A program made the position numbers and the translations under genes. DNA of 64,000 nucleotides from Gallionella sp. GTDB taxonomy: Bacteria; Pseudomonadota; Gammaproteobacteria; Burkholderiales; Gallionellaceae. The stretch lies in NCBI GenBank assembly GCA_003134595.1, contig PLBS01000042.1, forward strand, positions 665 through 64,664, in the 5' to 3' direction. Positions 21,020 to 31,200 of the stretch are shown one piece after another. The notes under the pieces are model-generated. The model had not been told where the DNA came from and ran no database searches. It saw nothing but the letters and a program-made list of their open reading frames with translations. Position 1 is the first letter of the stretch. Every line of letters begins with the position of its first letter.

Positions 21020-22600
21020 ATGCGAAATTTTTTCATCGAAGTGTTTTTCTTCAGCCTGCTCGCCGGCCCTGTGTTTGCAACCACTTTGCCGGAGCCAGTC
21101 AGCGAGGCGCTCAAACATGCGCATATTCCCCTATCCAGCGTTGGCATCGTGGTACAGGAGACGCACGAGTCTGCGCCCCTCATCAGCCTGAATGCCGAAC
21201 GGGCGATGAACCCGGCTTCTACCATGAAGTTGCTCACCACTTTTGCCGCACTGGAAACGCTGGGCCCGGCGTATCGCTGGAAGACAGAGGCATATCTCAA
21301 CGGCAAGCTGGAAAATGGCGTGCTTCAGGGTGATCTGGTATTCAAGGGTTATGGCGACCCGAAGCTGACCGTCGAGCAATTCTGGATGTGGTTGCGCGAA
21401 TTGCGCCAGCGCGGGCTGCGCGAGATACGCGGTGACATCGTGCTGGACCACAGTTTCTTTGAGGCTGTCAACCAGGATCCTGCGGAGTTCGACAATGACC
21501 CGACCCGCGCTTACAACGTCGGCACCAGCGCATTGCTGCTCAACTTTAATGCGCTGCATTTGCACCTGATCCCGGATGCCAATGCAACCATTGCGCTGCT
21601 GGAGCCCGAGCTGGCCGGCTACACGCTGCTCAATCGCATCACCACTTCGAATAAATTGCATTGTGGCGGCGAGGATGCCTACAAGGCGCATTTAGACGGG
21701 CACAACATCGTGCTGGAAGGCAGTATTCCCGCTGCTTGCGGCGAGGCGGATGATTACTTTTCGCTATTGCCTCAAGACGAATATTTCTTCGCAGTGTTCA
21801 GCGCGTTGTGGCAAGAGCTTGGCGGCACGCTACAAGGCAAGCTACGTGCAGGAGCTGCGCCTGCCGATCAAGTTCCGTTTGCCAAGTATGTCTCGCCGCC
21901 GTTGTCGGAAGTGATACGCGACATCAACAAATTCAGCAACAACATCATGGCACGGCAACTATTCCTGACACTGGGGACGGCAGAAACTGCCAGAGATGCG
22001 GCACATGTTTCTCAGAGTGCAGTAGGACTGTTGCCCACCGATAGCAAAGACAGCCGTGACGATTTTTCAAGAGCGCAAGCACTGAGTGAAAACTCTCTTT
22101 CTGCTCAGCAAGAAGGCGGGGATACCGCGGGTGCGGAATTATCAGTCCCATTGACGGCACCTCTGGGCGTCCCTCTGCCAGCAACCATCGCGCGCAGCAC
22201 TGCGGCGATGCGGCAATGGTTAAAGACACAACAACTGCAATTTCCCGAGTTGGTGCTGGAAAACGGCGCGGGTCTGTCACGCAAGGAGCGCATTAGCGCG
22301 TATCACCTTGCCGAGATTTTGCAACGTGCCACGCACAGCCCGTTTTCCGCCGAGCTGGAAGCCTCGTTGCCGATACTAGGCATGGACGGCACGGTGAAAA
22401 AACGTTTCAAGGATAACGAAATCGCGGGATATGCGCACCTCAAGACCGGCTCGCTGGAAGGCGTGAAATCCATCGCCGGTTATGTGAAAGCGCACAGCGG
22501 CAAACAGTGGATCGTGGTGTTCATCGTCAATCACCCTAATGCCGCTTTGGCACAGCCCGCGCAAGACGCGCTGATCGAGTGGCTGCAAAAGGGAAACTGA
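21020..22600 (+). CDS. dacB: D-alanyl-D-alanine carboxypeptidase/endopeptidase (PBP4 family)
   Basis: NPASTMKLLTTFAALETLGPAYRWKTE (SxxK), SNNIMARQLFLTLG (SxN), HLKTGSLEGVKSIAGYV (KTG). Confidence 0.93.
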   Translation: MRNFFIEVFFFSLLAGPVFATTLPEPVSEALKHAHIPLSSVGIVVQETHESAPLISLNAERAMNPASTMKLLTTFAALETLGPAYRWKTEAYLNGKLENGVLQGDLVFKGYGDPKLTVEQFWMWLRELRQRGLREIRGDIVLDHSFFEAVNQDPAEFDNDPTRAYNVGTSALLLNFNALHLHLIPDANATIALLEPELAGYTLLNRITTSNKLHCGGEDAYKAHLDGHNIVLEGSIPAACGEADDYFSLLPQDEYFFAVFSALWQELGGTLQGKLRAGAAPADQVPFAKYVSPPLSEVIRDINKFSNNIMARQLFLTLGTAETARDAAHVSQSAVGLLPTDSKDSRDDFSRAQALSENSLSAQQEGGDTAGAELSVPLTAPLGVPLPATIARSTAAMRQWLKTQQLQFPELVLENGAGLSRKERISAYHLAEILQRATHSPFSAELEASLPILGMDGTVKKRFKDNEIAGYAHLKTGSLEGVKSIAGYVKAHSGKQWIVVFIVNHPNAALAQPAQDALIEWLQKGN

Positions 22601-22634
22601 TGGAACTACTGATAAAACGGCTAGCCATCTGACT

Positions 22635-22837
22635 GATGAAACTCCTAGCCATTCCACTAGGTTGTCAAAGAACGACACCCAAGTGGCTGGTTATAGGCTG
22701 TCCGACAACGACAGCCTAGTCATTGGTTATAGCCATTCCACTGAAAAACTACTAGCCATTCCACTAGGCTACCAAAAGACGATAGCCAAGTGGCTGGTTA
22801 TAAGCAAACAAAAAACGATTGCAAGGTGTCTGGTTAT
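22635..22837 (+). repeat. Cluster of the structured repeat family (two full, at least two partial units)
   Basis: Full units ~22635-22693 and ~22743-22801; partial units ~22694-22730 and ~22802-22837; all four end in TGGTTAT. Confidence 0.8.
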
Positions 22838-22961
22838 GATGTGGTTTTTTCACCACTCCAGCCAAAATACCCATTGATTCCTCTTGTCCAGCCGGATAGG
22901 ATGCGCTTAGCGGCTTGCTGCACGCAAGCCGCGTCACATTAATCCAAAGGAAATCTAAGTC

Positions 22962-23504
22962 ATGAAAAAAATTATTATTGCTGCGTTGCTATCCGTTTTC
23001 GTTGCTGCGCCTGCTGTTGCTGCTGATGCGGCCGGGATATACGCTGGAGTAAAACTGGGCCCGTCGGATGTCGCAGGCAGTACATTAGGGTTTGGAGTGT
23101 ATGGCGGTTACAACATCGACCCTAGTGTCACATCAAAAATGACATCGAGCGATTTTATGTCAAAGGTAAGTTTTGCGGGAGAAGCTGAGTACACAAGTTT
23201 CGGAAGCAACAGCTCCGGGGCATTTACTTACAAAGCTTCCGCCATCGGTGTCGTCGTAGCCGCCACATATCCAATCAACCCGCAATTTTCTGTGATTGCC
23301 AAGGCAGGCTTGGCAAGAACCGCTTATGATGTCACATGCTCAGGCTGTGGTCCTTTTTGGAACTATACTACTAATACTATTGGTTTGCGTGCTGGTGCTG
23401 CCGGTCAATATAACCTGACCCAGCAAATTGGCCTTCGTGCGGGATTAGATTTCTATCCTGATGGCTACAACATGTTATCGGCTGGTGCCGTGATTAAGTT
23501 CTAA
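22962..23504 (+). CDS. Outer-membrane beta-barrel protein (OmpA-like/porin family), paralogue 1
   Basis: MKKIIIAALLSVFVAAPAVAADAAGIYAGVKLGPSD...GLRAGLDFYPDGYNMLSAGAVIKF: signal peptide and terminal aromatic beta-strand. Confidence 0.85.
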   Translation: MKKIIIAALLSVFVAAPAVAADAAGIYAGVKLGPSDVAGSTLGFGVYGGYNIDPSVTSKMTSSDFMSKVSFAGEAEYTSFGSNSSGAFTYKASAIGVVVAATYPINPQFSVIAKAGLARTAYDVTCSGCGPFWNYTTNTIGLRAGAAGQYNLTQQIGLRAGLDFYPDGYNMLSAGAVIKF

Positions 23505-23520
23505 ACCAACTTAACGCTAA

Positions 23521-23545
23521 AAAGCCGGACTTGTTCCGGCTTTTT
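23521..23545 (+). terminator. Rho-independent terminator
   Basis: AAAGCCGGACTTGTTCCGGCTTTTT. Confidence 0.85.
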
Positions 23546-23753
23546 ATAGTTTGAAATGCTACAAACCTAACTCTTTCAAAATCTCATCCATTTGGTCGAG
23601 TGGATGTAACTTTGCAGATGAGTGGTTTTTTTACCACACATCTGCAAATACCCCTTGATTCTCCTTCTCGCACTCAATATTATGAAGGAAGGGGCTTGTT
23701 GGTTTTGCTGCACGCAAGTCACTTTAGCAACTAAACATTTCAAGGAGTGAATT

Positions 23754-24290
23754 ATGAAGAAAATCGCGATTGCTGCATTGTTGTCCGTTGTTGTTGTTGC
23801 GCCTGCTGTTGCTGCTGATGAGCCGCATATGTATGCAGGTGTTAGGGTGGGGCAGGCTAAAACCAGCATTGATAATGCTACTTTGTCCACAGCCAACCCT
23901 ACCGCCTTTGGTGTGTTTCTCGGCCACACTTTCAGCCCTAACTTTGGCATTGAGGGTGAATATCTCGCCTTGGGCGAAATTAAAGGGGGGGGTGGTTCTG
24001 CGAAGTCCACAGGCTTCAGTGTGAGTGGTGTAGGTTCTTACCCAATCAATGAACAATTTTCGTTGTTCGGTAAGTTGGGTTACGCGATGATTACCAGCAA
24101 ATTTAGTGGTGGCGCCGCTGGTCCTAATGCAAAAAGTAACGCTGTCACATATGGCTTGGGCGCTCAATACAACGTCACCCCAGGGGTGGGTATCCGTTTG
24201 GGCTGGGATAGATATAAGCTTGACGATTCCTCGCAAAGTTTTAATGGCCATGTCAACCTGATCTCAGTGGGTGCTGTGTTCAAGTTCTAA
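23754..24290 (+). CDS. Outer-membrane beta-barrel protein, paralogue 2
   Basis: MKKIAIAALLSVVVVAPAVAADEPHMYAGVRVGQAK...GIRLGWDRYKLDDSSQSFNGHVNLISVGAVFKF. Confidence 0.85.
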   Translation: MKKIAIAALLSVVVVAPAVAADEPHMYAGVRVGQAKTSIDNATLSTANPTAFGVFLGHTFSPNFGIEGEYLALGEIKGGGGSAKSTGFSVSGVGSYPINEQFSLFGKLGYAMITSKFSGGAAGPNAKSNAVTYGLGAQYNVTPGVGIRLGWDRYKLDDSSQSFNGHVNLISVGAVFKF

Positions 24291-24307
24291 TCCAACTTAA
24301 CACCCGG

Positions 24308-24332
24308 AAAGCCGGACTTGTTCCGGCTTTTT
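24308..24332 (+). terminator. Rho-independent terminator, same 25-nt sequence as 23521-23545
   Basis: AAAGCCGGACTTGTTCCGGCTTTTT. Confidence 0.85.
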
Positions 24333-24345
24333 GTTGCCCGAAAAA

Positions 24346-25809
24346 CTACAACCCCAGCTCGCTCCACATCTCATCCACGCGCCGCTTAGTCGCTTCATCC
24401 ATCACGATAGTCTTACCCCACTCACGTTGCGTCTCACCCGGCCATTTGTTGGTGGCATCCAGTCCCATCTTGCCGCCCAGTCCTGACACCGGGCTGGCGA
24501 AATCCAGATAATCGATCGGCGTGTTGTCCACCAGCAGCGTGTCGCGCACCGGATCGACGCGCGTGGTGATCGCCCAGATTACTTCCTGCCAGTTGCGGAT
24601 ATCGATGTCGTCGTCCACCACGATGATGAACTTGGTGTACATGAACTGGCGCAGGTAAGACCAGATGCCGAACATCACGCGCTTGGCATGACCGGCATAT
24701 TGCTTCTTGATGCTCACCACCGCCATGCGATACGAGCAGCCTTCCGGCGGCAGATAAAAATCCACGATCTCGGGAAACTGTTTTTGCAGCAGCGGCACGA
24801 ACACTTCGTTGAGTGCCACGCCCAGCATCGCCGGTTCGTCGGGCGGCTTGCCGGTGTAAGTGGAGTGGTAGATCGGATCACGGCGCATGGTGATGCGTTC
24901 TATCGTGAACACGGGAAAATTGTCCTGCTCGTTGTAATAGCCGGTGTGGTCGCCGAACGGGCCTTCCAGCGCCATTTCATCGGGATGGATCACGCCTTCC
25001 AGCACGATCTCGGCACTGGCCGGTACTTGCAAATCGCTGCCCAAACATTTGACCAGTTCGGTCTTGCTGCCACGCAACAATCCAGCGAATTGATATTCCG
25101 ATAACGAGTCCGGCACGGGCGTGACTGCGCCAAGGATTGTGGCCGGATCGGCCCCAATCACCACTGCGACCGGGAACGGCTTGCCGGGGTGTGCCTTGCG
25201 CCAGTCCTGAAAATCCAAAGCGCCGCCGCGATGCGCAAGCCAGCGCATGATGACCTTGTCGGGCGCGATCACCTGCTGGCGATAGATGCCGAGATTCTGG
25301 CGCGGTTTGAGCGGACCACGTGTGACCACCAGGCCCCATGTGATGAGCGGCGCAACATCGCCGGGCCAGCAAGTCTGGATCGGCAGCTTGCCCAAGTCCA
25401 CTGCCGCACCTTCCCACACCACATCCTGGCAGGGTGCGCTGGACAGGACTTTGGGCGACATGTTCAGTACCTGCTTCAACACCGGCCATTTTTCCCAGGC
25501 ATCCTTCAGCCCTTTGGGCGGTTCGGGTTCTTTAAGATAGGCAAGCAGCTTGCCCACCTCGCGCAACGCAGCGGTGGATTCTTCACCCATACCCAAGGCC
25601 ACGCGGCGCGGAGTGCCGAACAGATTCGCCAACACCGGCATGTTGTGCCCGACCGGATTTTCGAACAGGATTGCCGGACCTTGCGCGCGCAACACACGGT
25701 CGCAGATTTCGGTCATTTCCAGATACGGTGAAACCGGTGCGGTGACGCGCTTGAGTTCGCCGAGTTTTTCCAGTTGTGCGATGAAGTCGCGCAGGTCGTG
25801 ATATTTCAT
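24346..25809 (-). CDS. ubiD: 4-hydroxy-3-polyprenylbenzoate decarboxylase UbiD
   Basis: [22 protein letters not shown]...[48 protein letters not shown]. Confidence 0.96.
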   Translation of the reverse strand: MKYHDLRDFIAQLEKLGELKRVTAPVSPYLEMTEICDRVLRAQGPAILFENPVGHNMPVLANLFGTPRRVALGMGEESTAALREVGKLLAYLKEPEPPKGLKDAWEKWPVLKQVLNMSPKVLSSAPCQDVVWEGAAVDLGKLPIQTCWPGDVAPLITWGLVVTRGPLKPRQNLGIYRQQVIAPDKVIMRWLAHRGGALDFQDWRKAHPGKPFPVAVVIGADPATILGAVTPVPDSLSEYQFAGLLRGSKTELVKCLGSDLQVPASAEIVLEGVIHPDEMALEGPFGDHTGYYNEQDNFPVFTIERITMRRDPIYHSTYTGKPPDEPAMLGVALNEVFVPLLQKQFPEIVDFYLPPEGCSYRMAVVSIKKQYAGHAKRVMFGIWSYLRQFMYTKFIIVVDDDIDIRNWQEVIWAITTRVDPVRDTLLVDNTPIDYLDFASPVSGLGGKMGLDATNKWPGETQREWGKTIVMDEATKRRVDEMWSELGL

Positions 25810-25828
25810 TGCATTCCCCTTTGAGCCG

Positions 25829-25920
25829 GTAGCTCGTAGCTTGTAGCTTGTAGCTTGTAGCTTGTAGCTTGTAGCAGAATCAAGTTTTGCTACCCGCTAC
25901 CCGCTACGAGCTACAAGCTA
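25829..25920. repeat. Tandem heptamer (GTAGCTT)n with inverted partner (CTACCCG / CTACAAG)n
   Basis: GTAGCTCGTAGCTTGTAGCTTGTAGCTTGTAGCTTGTAGCTTGTAGC ... GCTACCCGCTACCCGCTACGAGCTACAAGCTA, able to form a long hairpin. Confidence 0.9.
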
Positions 25921-26787
25921 ATAAAGCTTCTTTTCGCCTTCCGGCCTGGTTTTGAACCGCTTGTGCAGCCAGAAATATTGTTCCGGCATTTCACGCACGC
26001 GCTGTTCGATGAATTCGTTCATGCGGCGCGTATCCGCGATGTCATCTCCGGTCGGATAATTCTCCCAAGCCGGATAAAAGGTCAGCACATAACCTGCCGC
26101 ACCGGGCAGCAAGCGCGTGATGCAAGGCACCACCTTCGCGCCAGTCATCTGCGCGATGCGCGGTACCGAGATCATGGTCGCAGCAGGCACGCCGAAGAAG
26201 GGAATGAACGCGCCGTCCTTGATGCCTTGATCCTGATCCGGCGGATAGATGAACGGCATGCCTGCACGCATCCCCTTGAGGATAGGGCGCAGTCCTTGTT
26301 GACGCGAATAGAGGCGCTGATCGCGGAAGCGGGCACGCTTCTTCAAGAGTAGTTCGGTCAGGTAGAGGTTCTTCTGGTTCGCATACATGCACACCGTATC
26401 GGTATGCTGCGCGATCCACTGACCGCCGACATCCATGCCAACGAAATGCGGCGTGAGCAAGATGGCGGGCTTGCCTTTCACCGCATCAAAATGTTCCATA
26501 CCCTCGACATGGATCAGGCTGGAGATGCGCGCCCCGCTCGACCACCACAAGATGGTGCGCTCGATGAGGCCGCGCCCGAACATTTTGAAGTGATCGCGCA
26601 ACAAGCGCGCGCGCTGAGCATCGCTCATGTCGGGGAAACACAAACGCAGATTGATGGCCGCCACGCGCCGCCGCTCCGCAGCCAATGCGTAGAGCAGCAA
26701 GCCTAATGCATTGCCGATCCACACCAGCACGCGGAACGGCAGAAAGTGCATCAGCCATAATAGAAACACTCCTGACCGCGCTAGCAT
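25918..26787 (-). CDS. Lipid A biosynthesis (lauroyl) acyltransferase family, LpxL/HtrB-like
   Basis: AINLRLCFPDMSDAQRARLLRDHFKMFGRGLIE...LLTPHFVGMDVGG...YPPDQDQGIKDGAFIPFFGVPAATM. Confidence 0.9.
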   Translation of the reverse strand: MLARSGVFLLWLMHFLPFRVLVWIGNALGLLLYALAAERRRVAAINLRLCFPDMSDAQRARLLRDHFKMFGRGLIERTILWWSSGARISSLIHVEGMEHFDAVKGKPAILLTPHFVGMDVGGQWIAQHTDTVCMYANQKNLYLTELLLKKRARFRDQRLYSRQQGLRPILKGMRAGMPFIYPPDQDQGIKDGAFIPFFGVPAATMISVPRIAQMTGAKVVPCITRLLPGAAGYVLTFYPAWENYPTGDDIADTRRMNEFIEQRVREMPEQYFWLHKRFKTRPEGEKKLY

Positions 26788-27662
26788 GCCTGCTCCCTGA
26801 CTGCGGGCGGCTGCACGCCGCGCGGAATTTTGTAACGGTTATAACTCCACAGATACTGGGCGGGAGAAATCGCGATCACGCGTTCCAGAGCCGCGTTGAT
26901 TTGCAGCGGCACGGATTTGGAAAAGTCTAATGACAGCGGCTCGAAACTCAGGTTGTATCCCGCTCCGTGCGGCAGCCGTTCGGCATAGGCCATCAGTACT
27001 GTCGCACCGCTGGTCTGAGCCAGGCGCCCACTCAGCGTCATGGTGTAAGCGGGACGCGTAAAAAAATCTGCCCACTCGCCTTCGCCCTGGCTGGGTACTT
27101 GATCGGGCAACAAACCAATCGCCTCGCCGCGCTTGAGTGCCTTGTAGAGTGTGCGCACACCGCTTACATCAGCGGTTGCCAAGCGCACCAGCCCGCGTTC
27201 GCGACCCCTGCGCATCACTTTTTCCAGCCAACCTTGTTTAGGGGAACGATATAAGATTGTCACCGGCAGATGTTGTCCCACATATAAGCTGGTTATTTCA
27301 AAACAACCCCAGTGTGGCGTGAGAAAAATAATGCCTTTGCCGCAGGCCAAGGCTGCTTCGATATGCTTCCAGCCCTCGCAGCTCTGCACTTTGGCGCAGA
27401 CTTGTTCCAGCGGTCTGCCCCATATCCACGGCAACTCGACGATGCTCTTACCCGCCTCGTTAATGGTCTGGTTGAGCAGGGTGGCATAGTGTTCTTCATC
27501 CGTGGTGAGATGTGCCTGACGCAAGTTTTCTTCCGTGCGTGCGGCGTACTGTTTGGACATCGCAAATGTGAGGTGGCCGAGCAGCGCGCCCAAGCCGTGC
27601 AGCCAGCTGAGTGGCAAACTCGCCAGAAGACGAAAGATCATTTTGAAGAAAAAAGAGGTCAT
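26781..27662 (-). CDS. Lysophospholipid/lipid A acyltransferase family, second tandem LpxL-like gene
   Basis: [40 protein letters not shown]...[15 protein letters not shown]...[18 protein letters not shown]. Confidence 0.9.
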   Translation of the reverse strand: MTSFFFKMIFRLLASLPLSWLHGLGALLGHLTFAMSKQYAARTEENLRQAHLTTDEEHYATLLNQTINEAGKSIVELPWIWGRPLEQVCAKVQSCEGWKHIEAALACGKGIIFLTPHWGCFEITSLYVGQHLPVTILYRSPKQGWLEKVMRRGRERGLVRLATADVSGVRTLYKALKRGEAIGLLPDQVPSQGEGEWADFFTRPAYTMTLSGRLAQTSGATVLMAYAERLPHGAGYNLSFEPLSLDFSKSVPLQINAALERVIAISPAQYLWSYNRYKIPRGVQPPAVREQAC

Positions 27663-27729
27663 CGGTGGTCGGGCGAACTATTTGATACAATGCCCGCCTT
27701 TAATTTTTTACTTGATTGAGCGGAGAACC

Positions 27730-28893
27730 ATGAGCGATTATTTGTTTACGTCCGAATCCGTATCCGAAGGTCATCCCGATAAGGTGGCGGATCAAATTTC
27801 TGATGCCATCGTTGACGCCATTCTAGCGCAGGACAAGCATTCACGCATTGCCGCCGAAACGCTGTGCAATACCGGCCTTGTCGTGCTGGCTGGCGAGATT
27901 ACCACCAGCGCCAATGTCGATTACATCCAGGTGGCGCGCAATACCCTCAAGCGCATCGGCTACGACAACACCGAATACGGCATCGACTACAAGGGTTGTG
28001 CGGTGCTGGTGGCTTACGACAAGCAAAGCCCGGACATCGCGCAAGGCGTGAACAAGGCCTACGACGACGGCTTCGATCAAGGTGCGGGCGACCAGGGCTT
28101 GATGTTCGGCTATGCCTGCGATGAAACCGACACCTTGATGCCGCTGCCGATTTACCTGGCGCACCGCGTGGTCGAACGCCAGTCGCAATTGCGCCGCGAT
28201 GGCCGCCTGAACTGGCTGCGCCCGGATGCCAAATCGCAAGTGACGATACGCTATGTGGATGGCAAGCCACACTCAATCGACACCGTGGTGCTCTCCACTC
28301 AGCACGCGCCGGAAATGACGCTGGCCGCGATACGCGAAGCCGCGATCGAAGAAATCATCAAGCCGGTGTTGCCGAAAGAATTGATCAAGGGCAACATCAA
28401 CTTCCTGGTCAATCCGACCGGACGTTTTGTCATCGGCGGTCCGCAAGGCGATTGCGGCCTGACCGGACGCAAGATCATCGTGGATACCTACGGCGGCGCA
28501 GCCCCGCACGGTGGCGGTGCGTTTTCCGGCAAGGATCCGTCCAAGGTGGATCGATCCGCCGCGTATGCCGGTCGTTATGTCGCCAAGAACATCGTCGCTG
28601 CCGGTTTGGCGACCAAGTGTCTGGTGCAGGTATCCTACGCGATTGGCGTGGCCAAGCCGACCAGCGTGATGGTGGACACCTATGGAACGGGAAAGATTTC
28701 CAATGAAAAGATGACCGAGTTGGTGCTTAAGCATTTCGACTTGCGTCCCAAGGGTATCGTGCAAATGCTCGATCTGCTGCGCCCGATATATCAAAAGACT
28801 GCCGCATATGGTCACTTTGGTCGCGAAGAACCGGACTTTACGTGGGAAGCGACAGACAGGGCTGCGGCATTACGCGCGGATGCAGGACTGTAA
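27730..28893 (+). CDS. metK: S-adenosylmethionine synthetase
   Basis: [35 protein letters not shown]...[34 protein letters not shown]. Confidence 0.98.
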   Translation: MSDYLFTSESVSEGHPDKVADQISDAIVDAILAQDKHSRIAAETLCNTGLVVLAGEITTSANVDYIQVARNTLKRIGYDNTEYGIDYKGCAVLVAYDKQSPDIAQGVNKAYDDGFDQGAGDQGLMFGYACDETDTLMPLPIYLAHRVVERQSQLRRDGRLNWLRPDAKSQVTIRYVDGKPHSIDTVVLSTQHAPEMTLAAIREAAIEEIIKPVLPKELIKGNINFLVNPTGRFVIGGPQGDCGLTGRKIIVDTYGGAAPHGGGAFSGKDPSKVDRSAAYAGRYVAKNIVAAGLATKCLVQVSYAIGVAKPTSVMVDTYGTGKISNEKMTELVLKHFDLRPKGIVQMLDLLRPIYQKTAAYGHFGREEPDFTWEATDRAAALRADAGL

Positions 28894-28917
28894 ATAAGCA
28901 CCCAAAGAGAACCTGTG

Positions 28918-29131
28918 AAATTCGTTTTGTGGGATGGCAGGCTGGACACGGCGATGCGAAGCATTTGGGGCGGGCAGGCCTGCTGCTCCGCGCTCCCGCA
29001 CCAGAGGGCTGCGCCCCACCGTGTCGCGCGGGCACCGCAAGGAGCCGCGTAGCGAACGACGAGGCATATCGGATAGATAGACGAGGAGTGAGCGAGCACG
29101 CGACACCGCGATTCGCCCACAAAACGAATTT
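28918..29131. repeat. ~214-bp element with perfect 16-bp terminal inverted repeats, between metK and the SAH riboswitch
   Basis: AAATTCGTTTTGTGGG (28918-28933) and CCCACAAAACGAATTT (29116-29131) are exact reverse complements; the GC-rich interior has further hairpin arms. Confidence 0.75.
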
Positions 29132-29137
29132 ACACCA

Positions 29138-29222
29138 CCCTCCGAGGGGTGCTGCAGCGGGGCTGGACACAGTCCCCCGTCAGGCTCGGGGTCAGTGGTT
29201 CAACGTTTCAACCGCACCCATT
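29138..29222 (+). ncRNA. S-adenosylhomocysteine (SAH) riboswitch upstream of ahcY
   Basis: CCTCCGAGGGGTGCTGCAGCGGGGCTGGACACAGTCCCCCGTCAGGCTCGGGG...CAACCGCACCCA: CCGAG/CTCGG stem, CAGGCTCGG core, GGGGTGC / GCACCC pairing. Confidence 0.85.
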
Positions 29223-29248
29223 CATTAACTTTATGAATGGAGCAACTT

Positions 29249-30691
29249 ATGAACGCTGCCGCAAAACAATTCACCGATTACAAAGTCGCCGATATGTCCC
29301 TGGCCGCATGGGGACGCAAGGAACTGGCCATTGCCGAAATTGAAATGCCCGGCCTGATGGCAATCCGCAAGGAATTCACGGCCACGCAACCGTTGCGCGG
29401 CGCGCGCATCACCGGTTCGCTGCACATGACCATCCAGACCGGTGTGTTGATCGAGACACTGAAAGCGCTCGGTGCGGAAGTGCGCTGGGCATCCTGCAAC
29501 ATCTACTCGACCCAGGATCATGCTGCCGCCGCGATCGCCGCGACCGGCACGCCGGTGTTCGCCTACAAGGGTGAAACGCTGACTGAATACTGGGACTACA
29601 CCCACCGCATTTTCGAATGGGCGGACGGCCCCGGCGGCGAAAAAACTCTGTCCAACATGATCCTTGACGACGGCGGTGATGCCACGCTGTTGCTGCATCT
29701 GGGCGCGCGTGCCGAGAAGGACGCATCCCTGTTGGACCATCCCGGCTCCGAGGAAGAGACTTGTTTGTTCGCGTCGATCAAGGCCAAGCTGGCGGTAGAT
29801 AAAAAATGGTATTCCACACGTCTCGCCGCGATCAAGGGTGTCACCGAAGAAACCACCACCGGCGTGCACCGCCTGTACCAGATGCACGAACGCGGCGAAT
29901 TGAAATTCCCCGCCATCAATGTGAACGACTCTGTTACCAAGTCCAAGTTCGACAACCTGTACGGCTGCCGAGAATCGCTGGTGGATGCGATCAAGCGTGC
30001 CACCGACGTGATGGTGGCCGGCAAGATCGCCGTGGTCGCGGGTTATGGCGACGTGGGCAAAGGCTCCGCTCAAGCATTGCGTGCCTTGTCGGCTCAAGTT
30101 TGGGTGACCGAAATCGATCCGATCTGCGCGTTGCAGGCCGCGATGGAAGGCTATCGCGTCGTGACCATGGACTACGCCTGTGAGCACGGCGACATTTTTG
30201 TCACTGCCACCGGCAACTTCCATGTCATCACCCACGAGCACATGAAGAAGATGAAGAATCAGGCCATCGTGTGCAACATCGGCCACTTCGATAACGAAAT
30301 CGACGTTGCCTCGCTCAAGCAATACCAGTGGGAAAACATCAAGCCGCAAGTCGATCACGTGATTTTTCCAGCCGCGAACGGCAAGCCGGAAAAACGCATT
30401 CTGCTGTTGGCCGAAGGCCGTCTGGTGAATCTGGGTTGCGGCACCGGCCATCCGTCCTATGTGATGTCCTCTTCGTTCGCCAACCAGACCATTGCGCAGA
30501 TTGAACTATTCACGCGCAACAAGGACTATCCTGTCGGCGTGTACACCTTGCCCAAGCATCTGGACGAGAAAGTTGCGCGTTTGCAACTGACTACGCTGAA
30601 TGCACAGCTGAGCACGCTGACCGACCAGCAGGCCGCTTATATCAGTGTGCCCAAGGAAGGTCCTTACAAGGCCAATCACTACCGTTACTAA
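29249..30691 (+). CDS. ahcY: Adenosylhomocysteinase
   Basis: [34 protein letters not shown]...[40 protein letters not shown]. Confidence 0.98.
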   Translation: MNAAAKQFTDYKVADMSLAAWGRKELAIAEIEMPGLMAIRKEFTATQPLRGARITGSLHMTIQTGVLIETLKALGAEVRWASCNIYSTQDHAAAAIAATGTPVFAYKGETLTEYWDYTHRIFEWADGPGGEKTLSNMILDDGGDATLLLHLGARAEKDASLLDHPGSEEETCLFASIKAKLAVDKKWYSTRLAAIKGVTEETTTGVHRLYQMHERGELKFPAINVNDSVTKSKFDNLYGCRESLVDAIKRATDVMVAGKIAVVAGYGDVGKGSAQALRALSAQVWVTEIDPICALQAAMEGYRVVTMDYACEHGDIFVTATGNFHVITHEHMKKMKNQAIVCNIGHFDNEIDVASLKQYQWENIKPQVDHVIFPAANGKPEKRILLLAEGRLVNLGCGTGHPSYVMSSSFANQTIAQIELFTRNKDYPVGVYTLPKHLDEKVARLQLTTLNAQLSTLTDQQAAYISVPKEGPYKANHYRY

Positions 30692-30836
30692 CAGGCATGG
30701 CAAATAGCCACCCTGATAATGAAACTTGCCATGCCCGTTCCCTCTCCTCAATCCTCTCCCACAAGCGGGGAGAGCGAAGCGAGGGGTGCGCAGCAAGGCA
30801 AACGAATCGCTGCGCGAGTTTCACGTTAAATGCAGC

Positions 30837-31180
30837 ATGCCAACACGTAATGAGTTCGCTGATTATGTGGTTGAGCTCATGTCGACATGGATGCCGGTAG
30901 TCGCGAACAAGACAGATCTCGGCTACGGGCTGTACCGGAATGGACTGAGGTTCGCCGTGATTGCCGGCGAGCAGCTTTATTTCAAAACCGATGCCGGCGA
31001 CGAGTCTCTGTTTGAGCGCGAGGGTTGCTCTCCGTTCTTCAGCAGCAGTGAAGGCAGAGCGGTGCGGACATCCTTCTGGTCCGCGCCGCCAGACTGCCTT
31101 GACCCCCCCGCCGTGATGCGCGAGTGGTGTCATTGGCCTATGCCGCGGCGTTGCGGGAGCAGGTTACTAAAGCAAGCTGA
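30837..31180 (+). pseudogene. TfoX N-terminal domain protein, frameshifted near its C-terminus
   Basis: MPTRNEFADYVVELMSTWMPVVANKTDLGYGLYRNGLRFAVIAGEQLYFKTDAGDESLFEREGCSPFF...LDPPAVMREW(frameshift)SLAYAAALREQVTKAS*. Confidence 0.7.
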
Positions 31181-31200
31181 TCCAGCAAAGGGAGGCGAAA

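Noticed and set aside
22635-22837. Possible CRISPR-like array after dacB
   Set aside because: Units are abutting structured repeats with partial copies, not uniform repeats with unique spacers.
25829-25920. Possible CRISPR array
   Set aside because: Unit is 7 bp with no spacers; no cas genes in the window.
29231-30451. 406-aa minus-strand ORF opposite ahcY
   Set aside because: Antisense shadow of a highly conserved gene; composition reflects codon bias and no domain is recognisable.
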